Part shown: in pieces, positions 36,001 to 47,913 of the stretch
Numbering within the stretch: the first letter of the stretch is position 1
Layout: the number at the start of each line of letters is the position of its first letter
Assembly: GCA_025766275.1 (NCBI GenBank)
Contig: JAFKAC010000069.1
Location: 186,001 to 250,000 of the forward strand
Source: Lactarius indigo
Taxonomy: Eukaryota > Basidiomycota > Agaricomycetes > Russulales > Russulaceae
DNA length: 64,000 bases
Direction: 5' to 3'
Translations under genes and position numbers: made by a program
The notes under the pieces: generated by a model
The model's input: only the letters and a program-made list of their open reading frames with translations
Database searches by the model: none
What the model was told of the DNA's origin: nothing

Positions 36001-37789
36001 AGCAGATTGGACTGATAAGCCTTCCCCCCTTCCTCACGTCACCACGAGGCTAACGCAGCTGAAAGAGGCCAGAGAGGAAGCCCAGCGCCTCATGAAAAAG
36101 GCACAAGAAGCATGGGTGCGCAACAAGGATACGCCGAAGTTCAAGACAGGGGACCTCGTGTGGCTAGAGGGCAAACACCTTAGGACCAATCAACCAACGG
36201 CGAAACTAGCGGCGCGACGCCACGGACCGTTTCAAGTGGAGCAGGTGATGTCCCCACACAATTATCGATTGAAACTCCCCACGCAGTGGAGCATTCACCC
36301 AGTGTTTCACATCGATCTTCTCACGCCGTATAAGCAAACCCCTCTCCATGGCGAAAATTTCACGCGCCCGCCGCCAGAATTGATTGATGGGGAAGAAGAA
36401 TACGAGGTCGAGGCCATTCTGGACTCCCGGCACTTCGGCAGAGGGAGACGCCTCCAGTATCTGATCAAGTGGAAAGGGTACCCAGACTCGGAAAATCAGT
36501 GGGTCAACAAAGATGACGTCTTTGCGCCAGAAGCGCTCCGTCTCTACCAGGAAACCCAAGCACACGGACGAGTAGTTAAGAAGGACCCAATCCATGCTCA
36601 GGAAAGTCATCCCCCTCTTCTTCGTTCCATTACCACTTCGATGCCCACTTCCCCTCTCCGTCATGTCACACAAGCCGAACTCCTCGACTCCCTCGCCGAA
36701 GACGCCCGTGCCCTCTTGGCCGAGGACGACGACACCGAAGTCCCAAATACTCAGCTCACCCCATGGACACCTCTTGCGCCAGCAGAGGGGCCTATCACCG
36801 CGCAAGAATGGGCGCATGTCGTCACCCGATTCCCAGATCCAACCACCACTCCCGACGACAAGCATGCCATCGTCCACGTCTTCCGAAACGATCGCGGCGA
36901 ACGGGAACCCATCGCCGCTATCCCCCCAAGCGACGACCTCATCGGCGTTCGCGGAGTTTTCCCGAGCAACGACCAGCGTTCAAGCGCTGATGGAGTACGA
37001 GTTGGAGGGGTGGAGGAAAGTAGCAGCGGCGTGGCAGAAGGAACAGCTCGATTCAGCAGCGGCCCGACTGAGGGAGATGCAAGAGCGACGGCAGCGATGG
37101 CGGCAGCTGAGGCTGGCCATGACGACGAAGATTACTACCCGTCAGCACATTCCTTCCTACGAACGAAGCGCGACGCTGATAATCCCCGCATCACGCCATG
37201 GCTCGTCTACACCGACGGCTCCCCCATGTATCGAGGACGTGTGCGCGTGCCTGGTGCCGCCGATCACCGTCTGTTCACTGCCACCGACGACCCCGCGCAT
37301 GTCATTGCGCCTGAGGGGTTCCGGGCGAACCGACGACCCCATCACATTTGATACCCCATCACCGGGCCCGACGGAGTAGAGCGGGACGCATCCCACGTCC
37401 AGATCATCGGAGGAGCAGACCCGATGATATTGGGAGTTATACCGGGCTCGCCACACGTCTACGGTAAGCCCTTCTACGCCGAGCCCCACGTTTCCGCCGC
37501 GCTTCGCCCCACGTACCCGCACGAAGACTTGGTCGTCTTCGAAGCGGACAAGATCACCGACCGCGCCCTCAACCGCATCAACGACGAATCCCTCACCGCA
37601 GAAGTCACGCGCTTCCGCGCGGCCAGCTACGAGCTGGATTGACTTCGAGCCCGGCTGAGCCAAATCCGTGCCATGATCGAGTGCGCGCAGGACGACAGAC
37701 GCGACTCCATCTATCGGCTGGAGCGCGCCACCGCATTGGAGCGCATTGCCGACGAACAACAAGGGTGGCCAGCACGAGACTTTCGGTGA
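33059..37789 (+). pseudogene. Element B pol, two nonsense codons in the tail
   Basis: All core domains are intact: protease DSGATDNFIKP, RT YMDD, RNase H EVDASGYAVGAVL, integrase HHCC and DDE motifs, chromodomain EEYEVEAILDSRHFG. The tail carries TGA at 37349-37351 and 37640-37642, both at CGA codons of relatives (YIRYP and ELDRLRARV in element C). Apart from these the frame runs unbroken to TGA at 37787-37789. A truncated Pol with intact enzymes could still be made. Confidence 0.92.
36663..37379 (+). CDS. ORF3 of element B, overlapping the pol tail
   Basis: 239 codons, ATG (MSHKPNSSTPSPKTPVPS) to TAG (ending DTPSPGPTE), +1 frame of pol, no stops. The coiled-coil-like segment ELEGWRKVAAAWQKEQLDSA matches element C closely. 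The first pol TGA at 37349 is synonymous-independent of this frame, and ORF3 itself stays open. Unknown function. Confidence 0.45.
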   Translation: MSHKPNSSTPSPKTPVPSWPRTTTPKSQILSSPHGHLLRQQRGLSPRKNGRMSSPDSQIQPPLPTTSMPSSTSSETIAANGNPSPLSPQATTSSAFAEFSRATTSVQALMEYELEGWRKVAAAWQKEQLDSAAARLREMQERRQRWRQLRLAMTTKITTRQHIPSYERSATLIIPASRHGSSTPTAPPCIEDVCACLVPPITVCSLPPTTPRMSLRLRGSGRTDDPITFDTPSPGPTE

Positions 37790-37818
37790 GTCGGGGTCTC
37801 ACGCTGAAAAGGGGGTGA

Positions 37819-38339
37819 TGTTACGTTTCTTTCTGTATGGGCTGTATGAGTTTGAAACCCTTACTGTACCGGTTGCAACTACGGCGGTAAGGTATATTAG
37901 TTGCGGACTTACTTACGATAGTGCGGTGATACGGCAGCGCGATAGGAGATACGGTACTGATAGCTGACTGAGGATGGACGCCACCGATACTAGTACTAGT
38001 AGTACTAGGGTTTGAGATACTTACGCGACACGTTGGACGCTACCTACTGTGACTCATAGCAGCGCTTCTAAGCCTGCTCGATTGTGTATTTAAACCGTCT
38101 TGTGAAGACCAAGATACGCCATCTTGGTCTTCTTGAATCGTCACTTGTTTCTCTTCTTTCATCTCTTCTTCGCCAAAGCCGTCTAGAATTACGACTCGCA
38201 AAGACTTGCCTGTGTACCTCCGCGTATTCACCAAGGCAAAGGCTTGGACCTCCGTGTCTTCAAGTCAGCACGCAGACATACCGCTAAGTCGTTACCGCCA
38301 CTCGAGCCTAAGTCAGGCTAACGTCGTGACGACGTTACA
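37819..38339 (+). repeat. Element B 3' LTR
   Basis: 521 bp. Differs from the 5' LTR at 37933, 38038 and 38197; at each, this copy keeps CG. Preceded by GAAAAGGGGGTGA. Confidence 0.93.
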
Positions 38340-38344
38340 CTCAG

Positions 38345-41300
38345 AGTGCTTCGGGGGCAAAGACATCATCTTTGTTGACCCACTGATTCTCCGAGTCTGG
38401 GTAGCCCTTCCATTTGATGAGATATTGGAGGCGCCTTCCCCTGCTGAAATGCCGAGTGTCTAGAATGGCCTCGACTTCATATTCTTCCTCTCCTTCTACA
38501 AGTTCCAGTGGTGGGCGTGCGAAGTTTTCTCCGTGTAAGGAAGTTTGTTTGTATGGGGTGAGAAGATCGATGTGGAACACTGGATGTATACTCCACTGTG
38601 TGGGAAGTTCCAATCGATAATTATAGGGGGACATCACCTGTACTACTCGGAAGGGTCCATGGCGCCGTGCCGCCAATTTTGCTGTTGGTTGATTGGTCCT
38701 CAGATGCTTCCCTTCTAACCATATGAGGTCGTTGACATGGAACTTGGGCGTATCTTTGTTGCGTACCCAGGCTTCCTGTGCCTTCTTCATGAGGCATTGG
38801 GCATTTTCCCTGGCTTCTTTCAACTGCGTAAGTCGTGCCGTTACTTGGGGAATAGGGGATGGCTTATCAGTCCAATCAGCGTATGGGTTGTATCCCATCA
38901 GAAGCTGAAACGGTGACTGTTTTGTGTGTTCATGGGGCCAATGATTGTGCACAAATTCTGCGATAGGTAGATAAGTGGCCCAGTTATCTTGATGCTCGTT
39001 GACCCAGAAGCGCAGATATGTTCCAGCCACTGGTTGGTCCTTTCTGATTGTCTGTCGGTTCATGGGTGGTAGGCCGTAGACACGTTCTGCTGGATGCCCA
39101 GGATCCAGCATACCTCTCTTGTGAACTTCGATGTGAACCTTGGGTCGTGGTCACTGATAACTTTGCGCGGTAATCCAAAACGTTTGAAGACGTGGTTTAC
39201 GTACAGAATGGCCATCTCCTCCGCAGTGATTTCTTCTTTACACGGTATGAAGACGGAGGCTTTACTACAGTCGTGGTCAGTGACTGTGAGGATACTATCA
39301 TGCCCTCTCGACGTGGGCAGCTTGGTGATAAAGTCCATTGCGACTGTTTGGAACGGCATCGCCTCTAGTACAGGCGTAATGGGGTGTAGCACAGCCCGAA
39401 TTGGCCTTGTGTTGACCTTGTTCCTTTGACATTCTGCGCACCCTTGTATGTATTCATACACGTCCTTGCGCAGCCGCGGCCACCAATAATGTTGTTCAAG
39501 GATTCGCTGCATTCTCGCGATTCCCGGGTGTCTGTGCGCCAGTAGATCATGGTGGTCGTGTATTAGCACGCGCTGCGTTGAGGCTGGTCCAGTGATTACG
39601 AACCTGCCATCCTTGTACCATTCGCCATTTATCTTCTTCAGTTGATGAGGGTCCACCCATATTTTGATAATTTTCTCATCCTGTTGGTGACGTGGTTGTT
39701 GCAAGTTTGGGTTTATGGTGAGAGTTCTCGCCGTATTGACTGCTCGTATGAAGACTTCCAGTGGCAATACGGTCACTTGCTTGTTGTCGGAAATTCCTTG
39801 GTCGTAGTCGGGTCGTTGTGACAAGGCATCGGCTCGGCCATTGGCTTTTCCCTTGATGTGGTGAATTTCAAAATTGTATTCGGATAGCTCTAGTACTTCC
39901 CTTGCTACCCGTCGACTGATCTTCTGTGGTGTCTTCCAGTATTGGAGATTTAGGTGGTCAGAGTAGATTTTGATTTTATGGGGGGCTCCCGCCAACAGCG
40001 GTCTCCAGTTTCATAGGGCTTTGACGATGGCCAGTAGTTCCAAGTCATAAATGTTGTAGTTTCGCTCTGCTTCTGAGAGCGTGGCAGAGTAATATCCTAT
40101 GGGGTGTCGCTTTCCATCAGCCTTTTTCTGTAGTAGTACTGCTCCCACCGCGTATCCCGAGGCATCAACTTCCAATTCAAACGGATCTTGAAGAACTGGG
40201 TGTGCTAGTACTGGTTCTTCTGTTACCAGATGTTTTAGAATGTTGAATGCCTTGTCTTCTTCCTCTGTCCATCTCCATTCCTCGTCTTTCCGTGTCAGCT
40301 TGTTGAGTGGTTTGGCGTGGGTCGCGAAGCCGCAAATGAAGAGTCGGTAAAAGTTGCAAAAACCTAGGAACGATCGGATGTCCTTTACTTTGGTCGGCGT
40401 TGGCCAGTCCTTGATGCCTTGAACTTTTACGGGGTCCATGCATGTTACCCCCCTTTCAAGGATTACCCCCAGGTAATCCATTCGCGGCTGATGGAACAAA
40501 CACTTTTCCAGCTTGAAGTAGAGATCGTGCTCCTTGGCGATGCGCAAAACATCCCATATGGCGGCGCTGTGGGCGGCTAGATCATGGTTGAAGTGAGTGG
40601 CAATCCCAATGTCATCCATGTAGACACGTATCGTGGTCCCCAGCCGGTTGTGCTTTGTGATGGTATCCCGGTAGATATGGTTCATCATAGCCTGGAACGT
40701 GGCTGGAGAATTAGTAAGTCCGAAGAACATGACCGTCAGCTCAAAGAGGCCAAATTTAGTTTTGAAAGCCGCTTTCTCTTGGTCACCGTCACGGATGCGT
40801 ATGTTATTGTAGCCCCATCGAATGTCCAACTTTGTATAAATATGCGCGTTGCTAAGGTCAAGGATGAGGTCTTGAATGAGAGGGAGGGGGTATTGATTGC
40901 GAATTGTATATGAATTAATAACCCGATAATCCTGTACCGGGCGTAGTTTTCCGTCCTTCTTTTTGATGAAGAAGAAAGAGGAAGCGTACGGAGAAATAGA
41001 CGGGCGTAGGTATCCCTGTTTCAGTTTTTCATCCAGGAACTCCTTCAGTTCGCCTTCCTCCTTTTGCATCATCGGGTATATTTTGCAGTCGATTGCGGTT
41101 GGCGCATTTGGCTTGAAATTGATCGCATGATCCCATGGTCTGGCCGGGGGAAAGCGATGTGATGCTTGTTCGTCAAACAGTTTCCAGAATTGTTCGTACT
41201 CTGGCGGGAGAGTCACTGCCTGTTGTTGTTGCTTCGCGGATATGGCTAGCTCCGTAGAGGTGGTAGCACGCGTGAAGGTCTCGTTGTTTAGTTCTTCAAC

Positions 41301-41900
41301 GATACCTTCCTTTTCCGTTACTGTTAGTGCCCTCGTCATCGTGTGGTGTAGTAATGTTTCATTAATCGCGACCTCTATGGGGTGCAGCATCTGGGTGTAC
41401 AGTGGCTTGAGCCCAATTGATTGTTGGTTTGAATGCACTAAGCCACGGGTAGCCTAGTACCATGTCTTCACTTCCGAGATTCGTGATTAGGAAGGTCATC
41501 TTTTTTATCTGCTGACGCATTTTCACTTCTAGGTTAACATAATGAGTGATTAATCCAGCTTTATTTTCCGTATTATCGATGTTCCATATTTTGCAGGGTA
41601 CCTCTAGTGCCTGTGTTGGGATGCCTGCCCGCGCAATCATACTTGGTCGGATGAAGTTGTCGGTTGCCCTGGAGTCGACCAGGGCATTGATTTCAGTTGT
41701 TTTGTAATTCATGTATGCAGTCACTGGAATTCGCAATGATCGATAGCTGAGTCGTTACTATTACAGAATTACATTTTAGAGCCCTCACCCAGACTGACAG
41801 GTTCAGGCGTCCCAAAAACCCTCTTTTCCCCACAGATCTTGAAGGATGAGGTCTTTTACTTCGTTGGTACTGTTGGCTACTTGCATAAGCCACTCTTTTG
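38345..41900 (-). pseudogene. Element D pol core remnant
   Basis: Open pieces 41736-41362 (protease, DSRATDNFIRP with the catalytic DSGA changed to DSRA), 41438-40011 (RT with YMDD, RNase H), 39995-39060 (integrase zinc part and core) and 39111-38341 (integrase end and chromodomain). Stops such as KAL-TGA-NW near 40015 and YHP-TGA-TD near 39061 replace CGN codons of relatives. Inactive. Confidence 0.88.
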
Positions 41901-43865
41901 CTTGTTCTCCTGCCATCTTTGTGACTGCTGCATTTATCTGTGGCATCGGGGTCGCACTTGGCGCAGGCAACGCGTACCCTGGTAGTGATGGTTCATATTG
42001 TGACACTGGTCTTGTCGTGTATTCGGTGGTTTCGGTCATTCGACTGTTTACTGGGGCGTTTGACTGCCATGTCCCTTATGTGGTGGGGGTGAGGGCAGTT
42101 TTGTGAGAGATGGCCTGGAGCGTGACAATTGTAACAAAGTACATTCCTTAGATCTCGTCGGGATCCCCCCCAGCCTCTCCCTCTTGCTCCTGGTCCACCT
42201 TGTGGCAGGAATGGCGGTCGAGGCCATGTATACGGCGGCTTTCTGTAGTCGATTTCCTCTGAACCCGCGAGTCGTACTCTGTGCGCGGTCAGCGGACTGT
42301 GTCCATGGCCCACGGGTTGGTTTGTGGTAGGTTTTGAGGGAGTGTCCATCCGGTGTTTCCACTCTGCTTCTTTGGCTGTGTCGAGATATTTTTGTGCTCA
42401 TTGAGCTGGGCTTTAAGGTGAATGTAGTTCTTCTGCCTCTTGAGGACAGCTCGTTTCCAGTCGTCAAACGTGACTGGGTCATCAAACTGGAACGCGTTTT
42501 TGAAGAGCTCCTTGGGCAGCCCCGAGGTGAAGAGATCGATGGTTTGCGGTTCGTTAAGATGGTAGTGAGCCTTCCTGTGCCAGTTATTTGAAGTTGTTCA
42601 TGTACTTGTCGATGTCCTCTCCCACCATCCTATATCCTTTTCTTAGTATTGCTTGGGCCTGTTCTCATTCGAGCGTATTTTCGAATCGTTGGCTGAAGCC
42701 ATCTGCTACGGCCTCCCATAGTTCTCTTGAATAGGGACTGATCCCCCGTTGTATTTGTCTGTTGAGCCAAGTCAGGAAGGATAGGACCCATTCACTGACG
42801 GCCCCCCCCTTGATGTAGGACAGGAACAGGGGACATCTCCTGTAGTCGTTTCACATAATGGGGGCGTCCAAGTTCATGCCCCAGTAGATGTGCCACTGTG
42901 TGAGGAATTGGTCCACTTTAAGTCTGTCCCCGTCAAAGATGAAAGGGGGCTCGCCGGTTAGTTTTTCGTTATGGTGTCCACCTCCTCCGGCGCCGCCTCC
43001 GCCACCTCCGCCACCCTTGCCTCCTCCGCCTGGTGGTCCAGCAGGTGGCCCTCTTGGGGGTTCCGTGCATTGTAAGTCAAAGGGAATTCCCCCGTTCGGG
43101 GGTGGTGGTGGATCTCCACCAGGTCCCCCGATGCCAGGTGGCAGTTCTAGCGCGGGCCTTCTTCCTGATGGAGGGTCTCCTCGATCAGAGCCTATAGCTC
43201 TGAATATCGCAGCATCATCGGCGGTCATTCGGACACCGGTTTCTGGGTTAATAGGCATGAGAATTTCTCTGGCCTCTTGTCGCATGGCATGCGACTCTTC
43301 AAGCGCGACTTCTTCCATTGCCTGGGTCAAGGTAGCCATGATGGCTGGTGATCGTATGTGAATTGATTCCGGTTCTGTGATGTGGGCGGACTCAGCTCAT
43401 TCAATAAGGAGCTCTTGTATTGCTCCTCTGCTACTTTCTGTTTGTTCTGGCTGTCGTCCCTCGTCCTCTTCACTGTGTTCGGTTCCTTCGGTGATTGCTT
43501 CTCTAGTTGTATGCTCTTGTATTTGCCCGTCAATTGGGCCCCAATCCGCTCTACTGTTGATTTCTCTTGCGTCGATGTCGCAGTGATATCTCGGCCCAGC
43601 TGGTTGTATCACGTCCCAGCGGGAATCTATCGGGTTCCACGTAACCTCCATCCAACACAAGTGTTTCGAAGTTAAACTCAACTGGTCGGAACCTCGTAGG
43701 TCCGTTAAACTCCACAAAGTACCCAGTTTCTTCTTGTCGTTCCCTCCAGCTAGCAGCTCCTAGAAAGTGCGTGGGTAAGTTTCGTTCTCCCCTCCGGGTT
43801 AGTGTATATGGACGGAAGCTTGTCCACTGGTCTCTGGTTGTTGCAGCCACGATGGGATCTTGGTC
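41803..43865 (-). pseudogene. Element D gag remnant
   Basis: Pieces of the Gag extension (43874-43551), the acidic part, the Pro/Gly linker and early capsid (43339-42851) and the zinc-knuckle end (CYNCHAPGHLSQNC near 42115; 42039-41803) lie in shifting frames. Slippery heptamer kept at 41821-41815 on the minus strand. The gag GTG is preserved in CATCGTGGCTG. Confidence 0.8.
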
Positions 43866-44340
43866 CGTCGTCACGACGTTAGCTCGACTTGAGCACGGCG
43901 AGGTGGCAACAACTTAGCGAATAGTCACGATAGCACAGAGGCTCGTGGTCTTGTCTCAGTGAATGCACAGAGGCACACCGACAAGGCATATACAGCAAGG
44001 CGAAGTCCTAGCTTAATTTAGAGACAAGAGGATGGAAAGGGCGAAAGAGAAGAGACAAAAGTGACAATTCAAGAAGACCAAGATGGCGTATCTTGGTCTT
44101 CGCAGACTATCTTAAATACAAGTCAAGCAGGCTTACAAGCGCTGCTATGAGTCACTGTAAGTAAGCGTCCAACGTATCACAGAAACATCTCGAACCCTAA
44201 TACTACTAGTACCAGTACTAGTGGTGTCGGTCATCCGTCAGCTATCGTACTTTATGGTAAGTCCGCGACTAATATACCTTACCACCGTAATCGCAACCGG
44301 TACAGTAAGGGTTCACAGTCATATGAGTCAAAACATAACA
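43866..44340 (-). repeat. Element D 5' LTR, truncated by 9 bp at the primer-site side
   Basis: 475 bp matching 20848-21322. Compared with relatives, 9 bases covering the LTR end, the 2-nt gap and the start of the primer site are lost at 43865/43866. Confidence 0.85.
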
Positions 44341-45053
44341 CCATGAGTGGTCGGAGTATTCTGCTCATGGTTCTTGCAAAGGTGGCTGGTGCATTTGTGA
44401 GGCCAAAGGTCATTACTCGAGGGTTGAACAATCCCCTTGGTGTTTTGAAGGCTGCTTTCCACTGGTCTTCTTCTTTTATACAGATGTTGTGGTACCCCCA
44501 TCTGATGTTGAACTTTGGGAACAGTGTTTTCCCATTCAAGTTGGTCAAAATGTCAGAGATGAGAGGTAGTGGGTAAGTGTCTTTTATTGTCCAAGTGTTT
44601 AGGGGTCTGTAGTCGAGGATGGGGCACAATCCTCCGTCTGTTTTCTTTCTAAAGAAGAAGGAGGAAGCATAGGGGGAGCTCCCTTCATAGATGTATCCTT
44701 TTGCTATGTTTTCGTTGAGATATGCCTTTAACTCCTTGTCTTCTTCTGGAGTCAAGGGGTAGATTTTGCAGTTAATCTTGTTAGGCGCATCTGGGTGCAG
44801 TGTGATGGGATGGTCTTCTTCTCTTTCTGGGGGAAAGTGCTGTGCTTCTTCGTCTGAGAATACTTTGTTGTGCCACTGGTATTCTTCTGGGATTGCGGTT
44901 TCTTTTACTGGGTCAAAGGTTATTTTGGTTGCTGCCGCTTTTGCTTCTTGGTGTTGTTTTCTTCGGAAGCGGTACCCTCTTGTTAGGATGGTGACCACTT
45001 CTCCTTTCAGCTCTTGTTTCTTCCAGTCTATGTCTGGGTTTTTGTGTTCAAAC
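44341..45053 (-). pseudogene. Element E linker and RT, first half
   Basis: Encodes EHKNPDIDWKKQELKGEVV, then HHPI-type HFPPEREEDHPITLHP, NKINCKIYPLTPEEDKELKA, SSPYASSFFFRKKTDGGL, YRPLNTWTIKDTYPLPLI and MTFGLTNAPATFARTMS. No stop until the D insertion. FNIRWGYHN is E's version of the RT LDxRWGY motif; the usual Asp is replaced by Asn, which would affect catalysis. Confidence 0.85.
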
Positions 45054-45449
45054 TGTTGATAAGTGACCCACGCGCACTTAGTGGCTCTAAAAGACTTGCA
45101 GACATGGACTGCTTTAGATAAGATGTATTGGACCTGTAGATTAGATGATCTGTACAATCTCGGACTTCTTAGCTTATCTATGACATCATGTACAATGACA
45201 TCATGAAGAACACTCTGGACATTTCATTGTACTCCTTCCTTTGTTCCCTTTACAGCGTTATCTTTATTGTGATGTCACTATGATATCATACTTGTCTAGA
45301 CTTTCTTTTGTTCTTGTTGCCCTGTTCTCCTTTGGTACATTCCTTTTGTCCTGTATGTAGAACAACGCTCCTTGTATTCCGTGACTCTATGTTACTGTCC
45401 TTGTACTAGTGTCACACCTCTGTATAGTATAAGTAGAATACTCTGTACG

Positions 45450-45902
45450 TGTTACGATTCTGCACACTGAACCCTTACTGTACCGGTTGTGGCTACGGCT
45501 GTAAGGTATATTAGTCACGGACTCGGAGTTTACGATAGGAGTTAGGCGTTGGAGGTGACTCGATCCTAGTACAGGTAGTAGTAGTATTAGGATTGCGGTA
45601 CTTACGCGATACGTTGGACGCTACGATACGGTGACTCATAGCAGTGCTTGAAAGCCTGCTCTTCTTGTATTTAAGATAGTCGTAGAAGACCAAGACACGC
45701 CATCTTGGTCTTCTTCAATCGTCACTTCTTGTCTCCTTCTGTCTTATCCCTTCTCGTCGCGTCTTGACAAAGGGACGCTGCCATCGAACTCCTAGTGTCT
45801 GCGAACATCTAGAACCCGCCTTCGAGCCATACGCCTTTAAGCGTGATTAGCCGAGTCGCCCTATTTGAGCTCAAGTCGAGCTAACGTCGTGACGGCGTTA
45901 CA
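45450..45902 (+). repeat. Element F 5' LTR with promoter
   Basis: 453 bp. TATTTAAG 45668-45675; start-site arm ATCTTGGTCTT 45702-45712, the inverted repeat having one mismatch here. Primer site AAGACCAAGAT at 45905-45915. No ATG from 45702 to 46432. Confidence 0.93.
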
Positions 45903-45924
45903 TTAAGACCAAGATATTCTAATC

Positions 45925-47913
45925 GTGGCGACTGTCAACACCCGAGACCAGTGGACGAACTTTCGTCCCTATTACTTGGAACGAAGAGGAGACCGCAACG
46001 TACCAACCCGATTTCTGGGAGCAGCCCGGTGGAGAGACCGAGGAGACGAAACAGGATATTTCGTCGAGTTTAACGGACCTACAAGGTTCCGACCCGTTGA
46101 GTTCAATTTCGACCATCTGTGTTGGGTAGAGATTACGTGGAATCCCGTAGATCATCGCTGGGACGTTATAAGACCAGCAGGAAGACAGTACCAGTGCGAC
46201 ATCGACGCACGCGAGCTCAACTCACGAGCCGACTGGGGGCCCATTGACGGCCAGCTACGAGAACACTCCACTGGAGAAGCAGTCAGTGAAGAAACTGAGG
46301 AAGACGAGCAGAGCGAAGAAAATCGACCCGAGAGTATTGGACCTATTGAGCAATATACCATCCAACAAGCTGAGTCTCTCCGTATTTCAGACCAGCCGGA
46401 AGTCATTCACGTACGATCACCAGCGGCGGAAATGGCAACCACCACCATGACAGCCGAAGAAATCATAACCATCAGAGAACAAGCGGCGCGAGAGGCAGCC
46501 GAAGCAATCAGACAAGAGTCACAACGAAATCTCATGCCCATCAATCCTGAGACAGGGCATCGCATGACTGCAGACGACGCAGCAATCTTTCGAGCCATCG
46601 GGCCAGATCAAGGAGATCCTCCATCCGGAGAAGGAGGAAGACGGGGAATACCAATAGACCCCCCACCGGGGTGGGGAGGACCACCCGGAGACGACTTTCC
46701 CCGATGACCAGGAAGAGGAGGGGACCCACCAGATATTCCAAATAACCCACCAGGCGGGGGAGGGGGTCCACCAGACGGAGGAGGAGGAGGGCCACCAGGC
46801 GGAGGAGGAGGAGGACACGAGAAACTAACCGGTGAACCTCCCACTATCTTTGACGGAGATCGCACTAAGGTCGACTCATTCCTCACGCAATGGCACGTAT
46901 ACTGGGGCATGAATCTCGACACCCCCGTTATGCGCAACGACTATCGACGATGCCTTCTCTTCCTCTCCTATATCAAGGGGGTATCGGTCAGCGAATGGGT
47001 GCTCTCGTATCTCAAGTGGCTCAACCGACAAATACAACGAGGAATCGATCAGCATACGAGGGATCTGTGGAATGCAGTAGCAGAGGGTTTCAACCAAAGG
47101 TTCGTCAATACCCTCGAACGAGAACAAGCTCAAGCCCTGTTGAGAAAGGGGCTTAAAATGGTTGACGGGGATATCGACAAATACGTCAACGAATTCGAAG
47201 AAGCCGCCAGAAAAGCCGGCTATCGCCTCAACGATCCCCAGACCATCGACTTGTTCACAAAGGGGCTACCCAAGAAACTATACGAGAAGACCTACGATCT
47301 AGACGAGCCAGAAACCTTCGACGAATGGAAGCGGGCGACACTCCGTCGGCAACGCAATTACATCCATATCCGAGCAAGAGTAGATGAATACAAAGATACG
47401 AAGCCGAAGAAGACAGGCAACGCCGGGTGGACTGTCCCGCAAAACCTCACGAACCCATGGGCAATGGACACCTCGGCCGACCGAACAAGGGCACGGTTGG
47501 CAGGCTCGGAAGAGATCGACTACGGCAAACCACCATATACGAACCAACCCCCCTTCCCACCAAGAGGAGGACTGGGGGTGAGAGGACGAGGAAGAGGGGG
47601 GTCGCGACGAGATCTCAGGACAGTATTGTGCTACAACTGTAACGCACCGGGTCACCTCTCACGAAACTGTCCCCATCCCAGACAACCACGGCAGTGGCAG
47701 ACGCAGAACGCGGGATCTTCAAATATGCGCGCCACAGAAGTCGATTACTACACACAAGAACCGCCGCCAGCCCAAATACAGGCTGCATCCACGAGTAAAA
47801 CAGCGGAAGAACGTGCCAAGGAATGGCTCACCGGAGTCGCAAACGCACCCGACGAAGTAAAAGATTTGATACTGCAGGACTTATGGGGAAAAGAGGGTTT
47901 TCGGAGCGCCTGA
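45925..47913 (+). pseudogene. Element F gag, one nonsense codon
   Basis: GTG start in context ATCGTGG; in-frame ATG first at codon 170 (46432-46434, GAAATGG). TGA at 46705-46707 in the Pro/Gly linker. Otherwise the frame is open through the capsid domain (GMNLDTPVMRNDYRR), zinc knuckle CYNCNAPGHLSRNC and end. Nearly identical to element A Gag. Confidence 0.9.

Larger units (their letters stand above)
22607..38339 (+). mobile_element. Element B: chromodomain Ty3/gypsy interrupted by element C
   Basis: Two 521-bp LTRs (22607-23127 and 37819-38339) with three differences, all CpG transitions. Target duplication ctcgg/ctcag, one CpG change. Its gag is split by C at 23348/31200. gag has one TGA and pol two TGA codons, each at the place of a CGA in relatives. 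No longer autonomous, but recently so. Confidence 0.93.
20843..44340 (-). mobile_element. Element D: decayed chromodomain Ty3/gypsy, minus strand
   Basis: About 7.76 kb of its own sequence once element B is removed, with 5-bp duplication ccatg on both sides (20838-20842 and 44341-44345). The two LTRs differ at 12 positions over 475 aligned bases, and all 12 are CpG transitions. The 5' LTR also has a 9-bp loss. gag and pol contain many stops and shifts. Element B sits in its pol just after the chromodomain. Confidence 0.9.
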
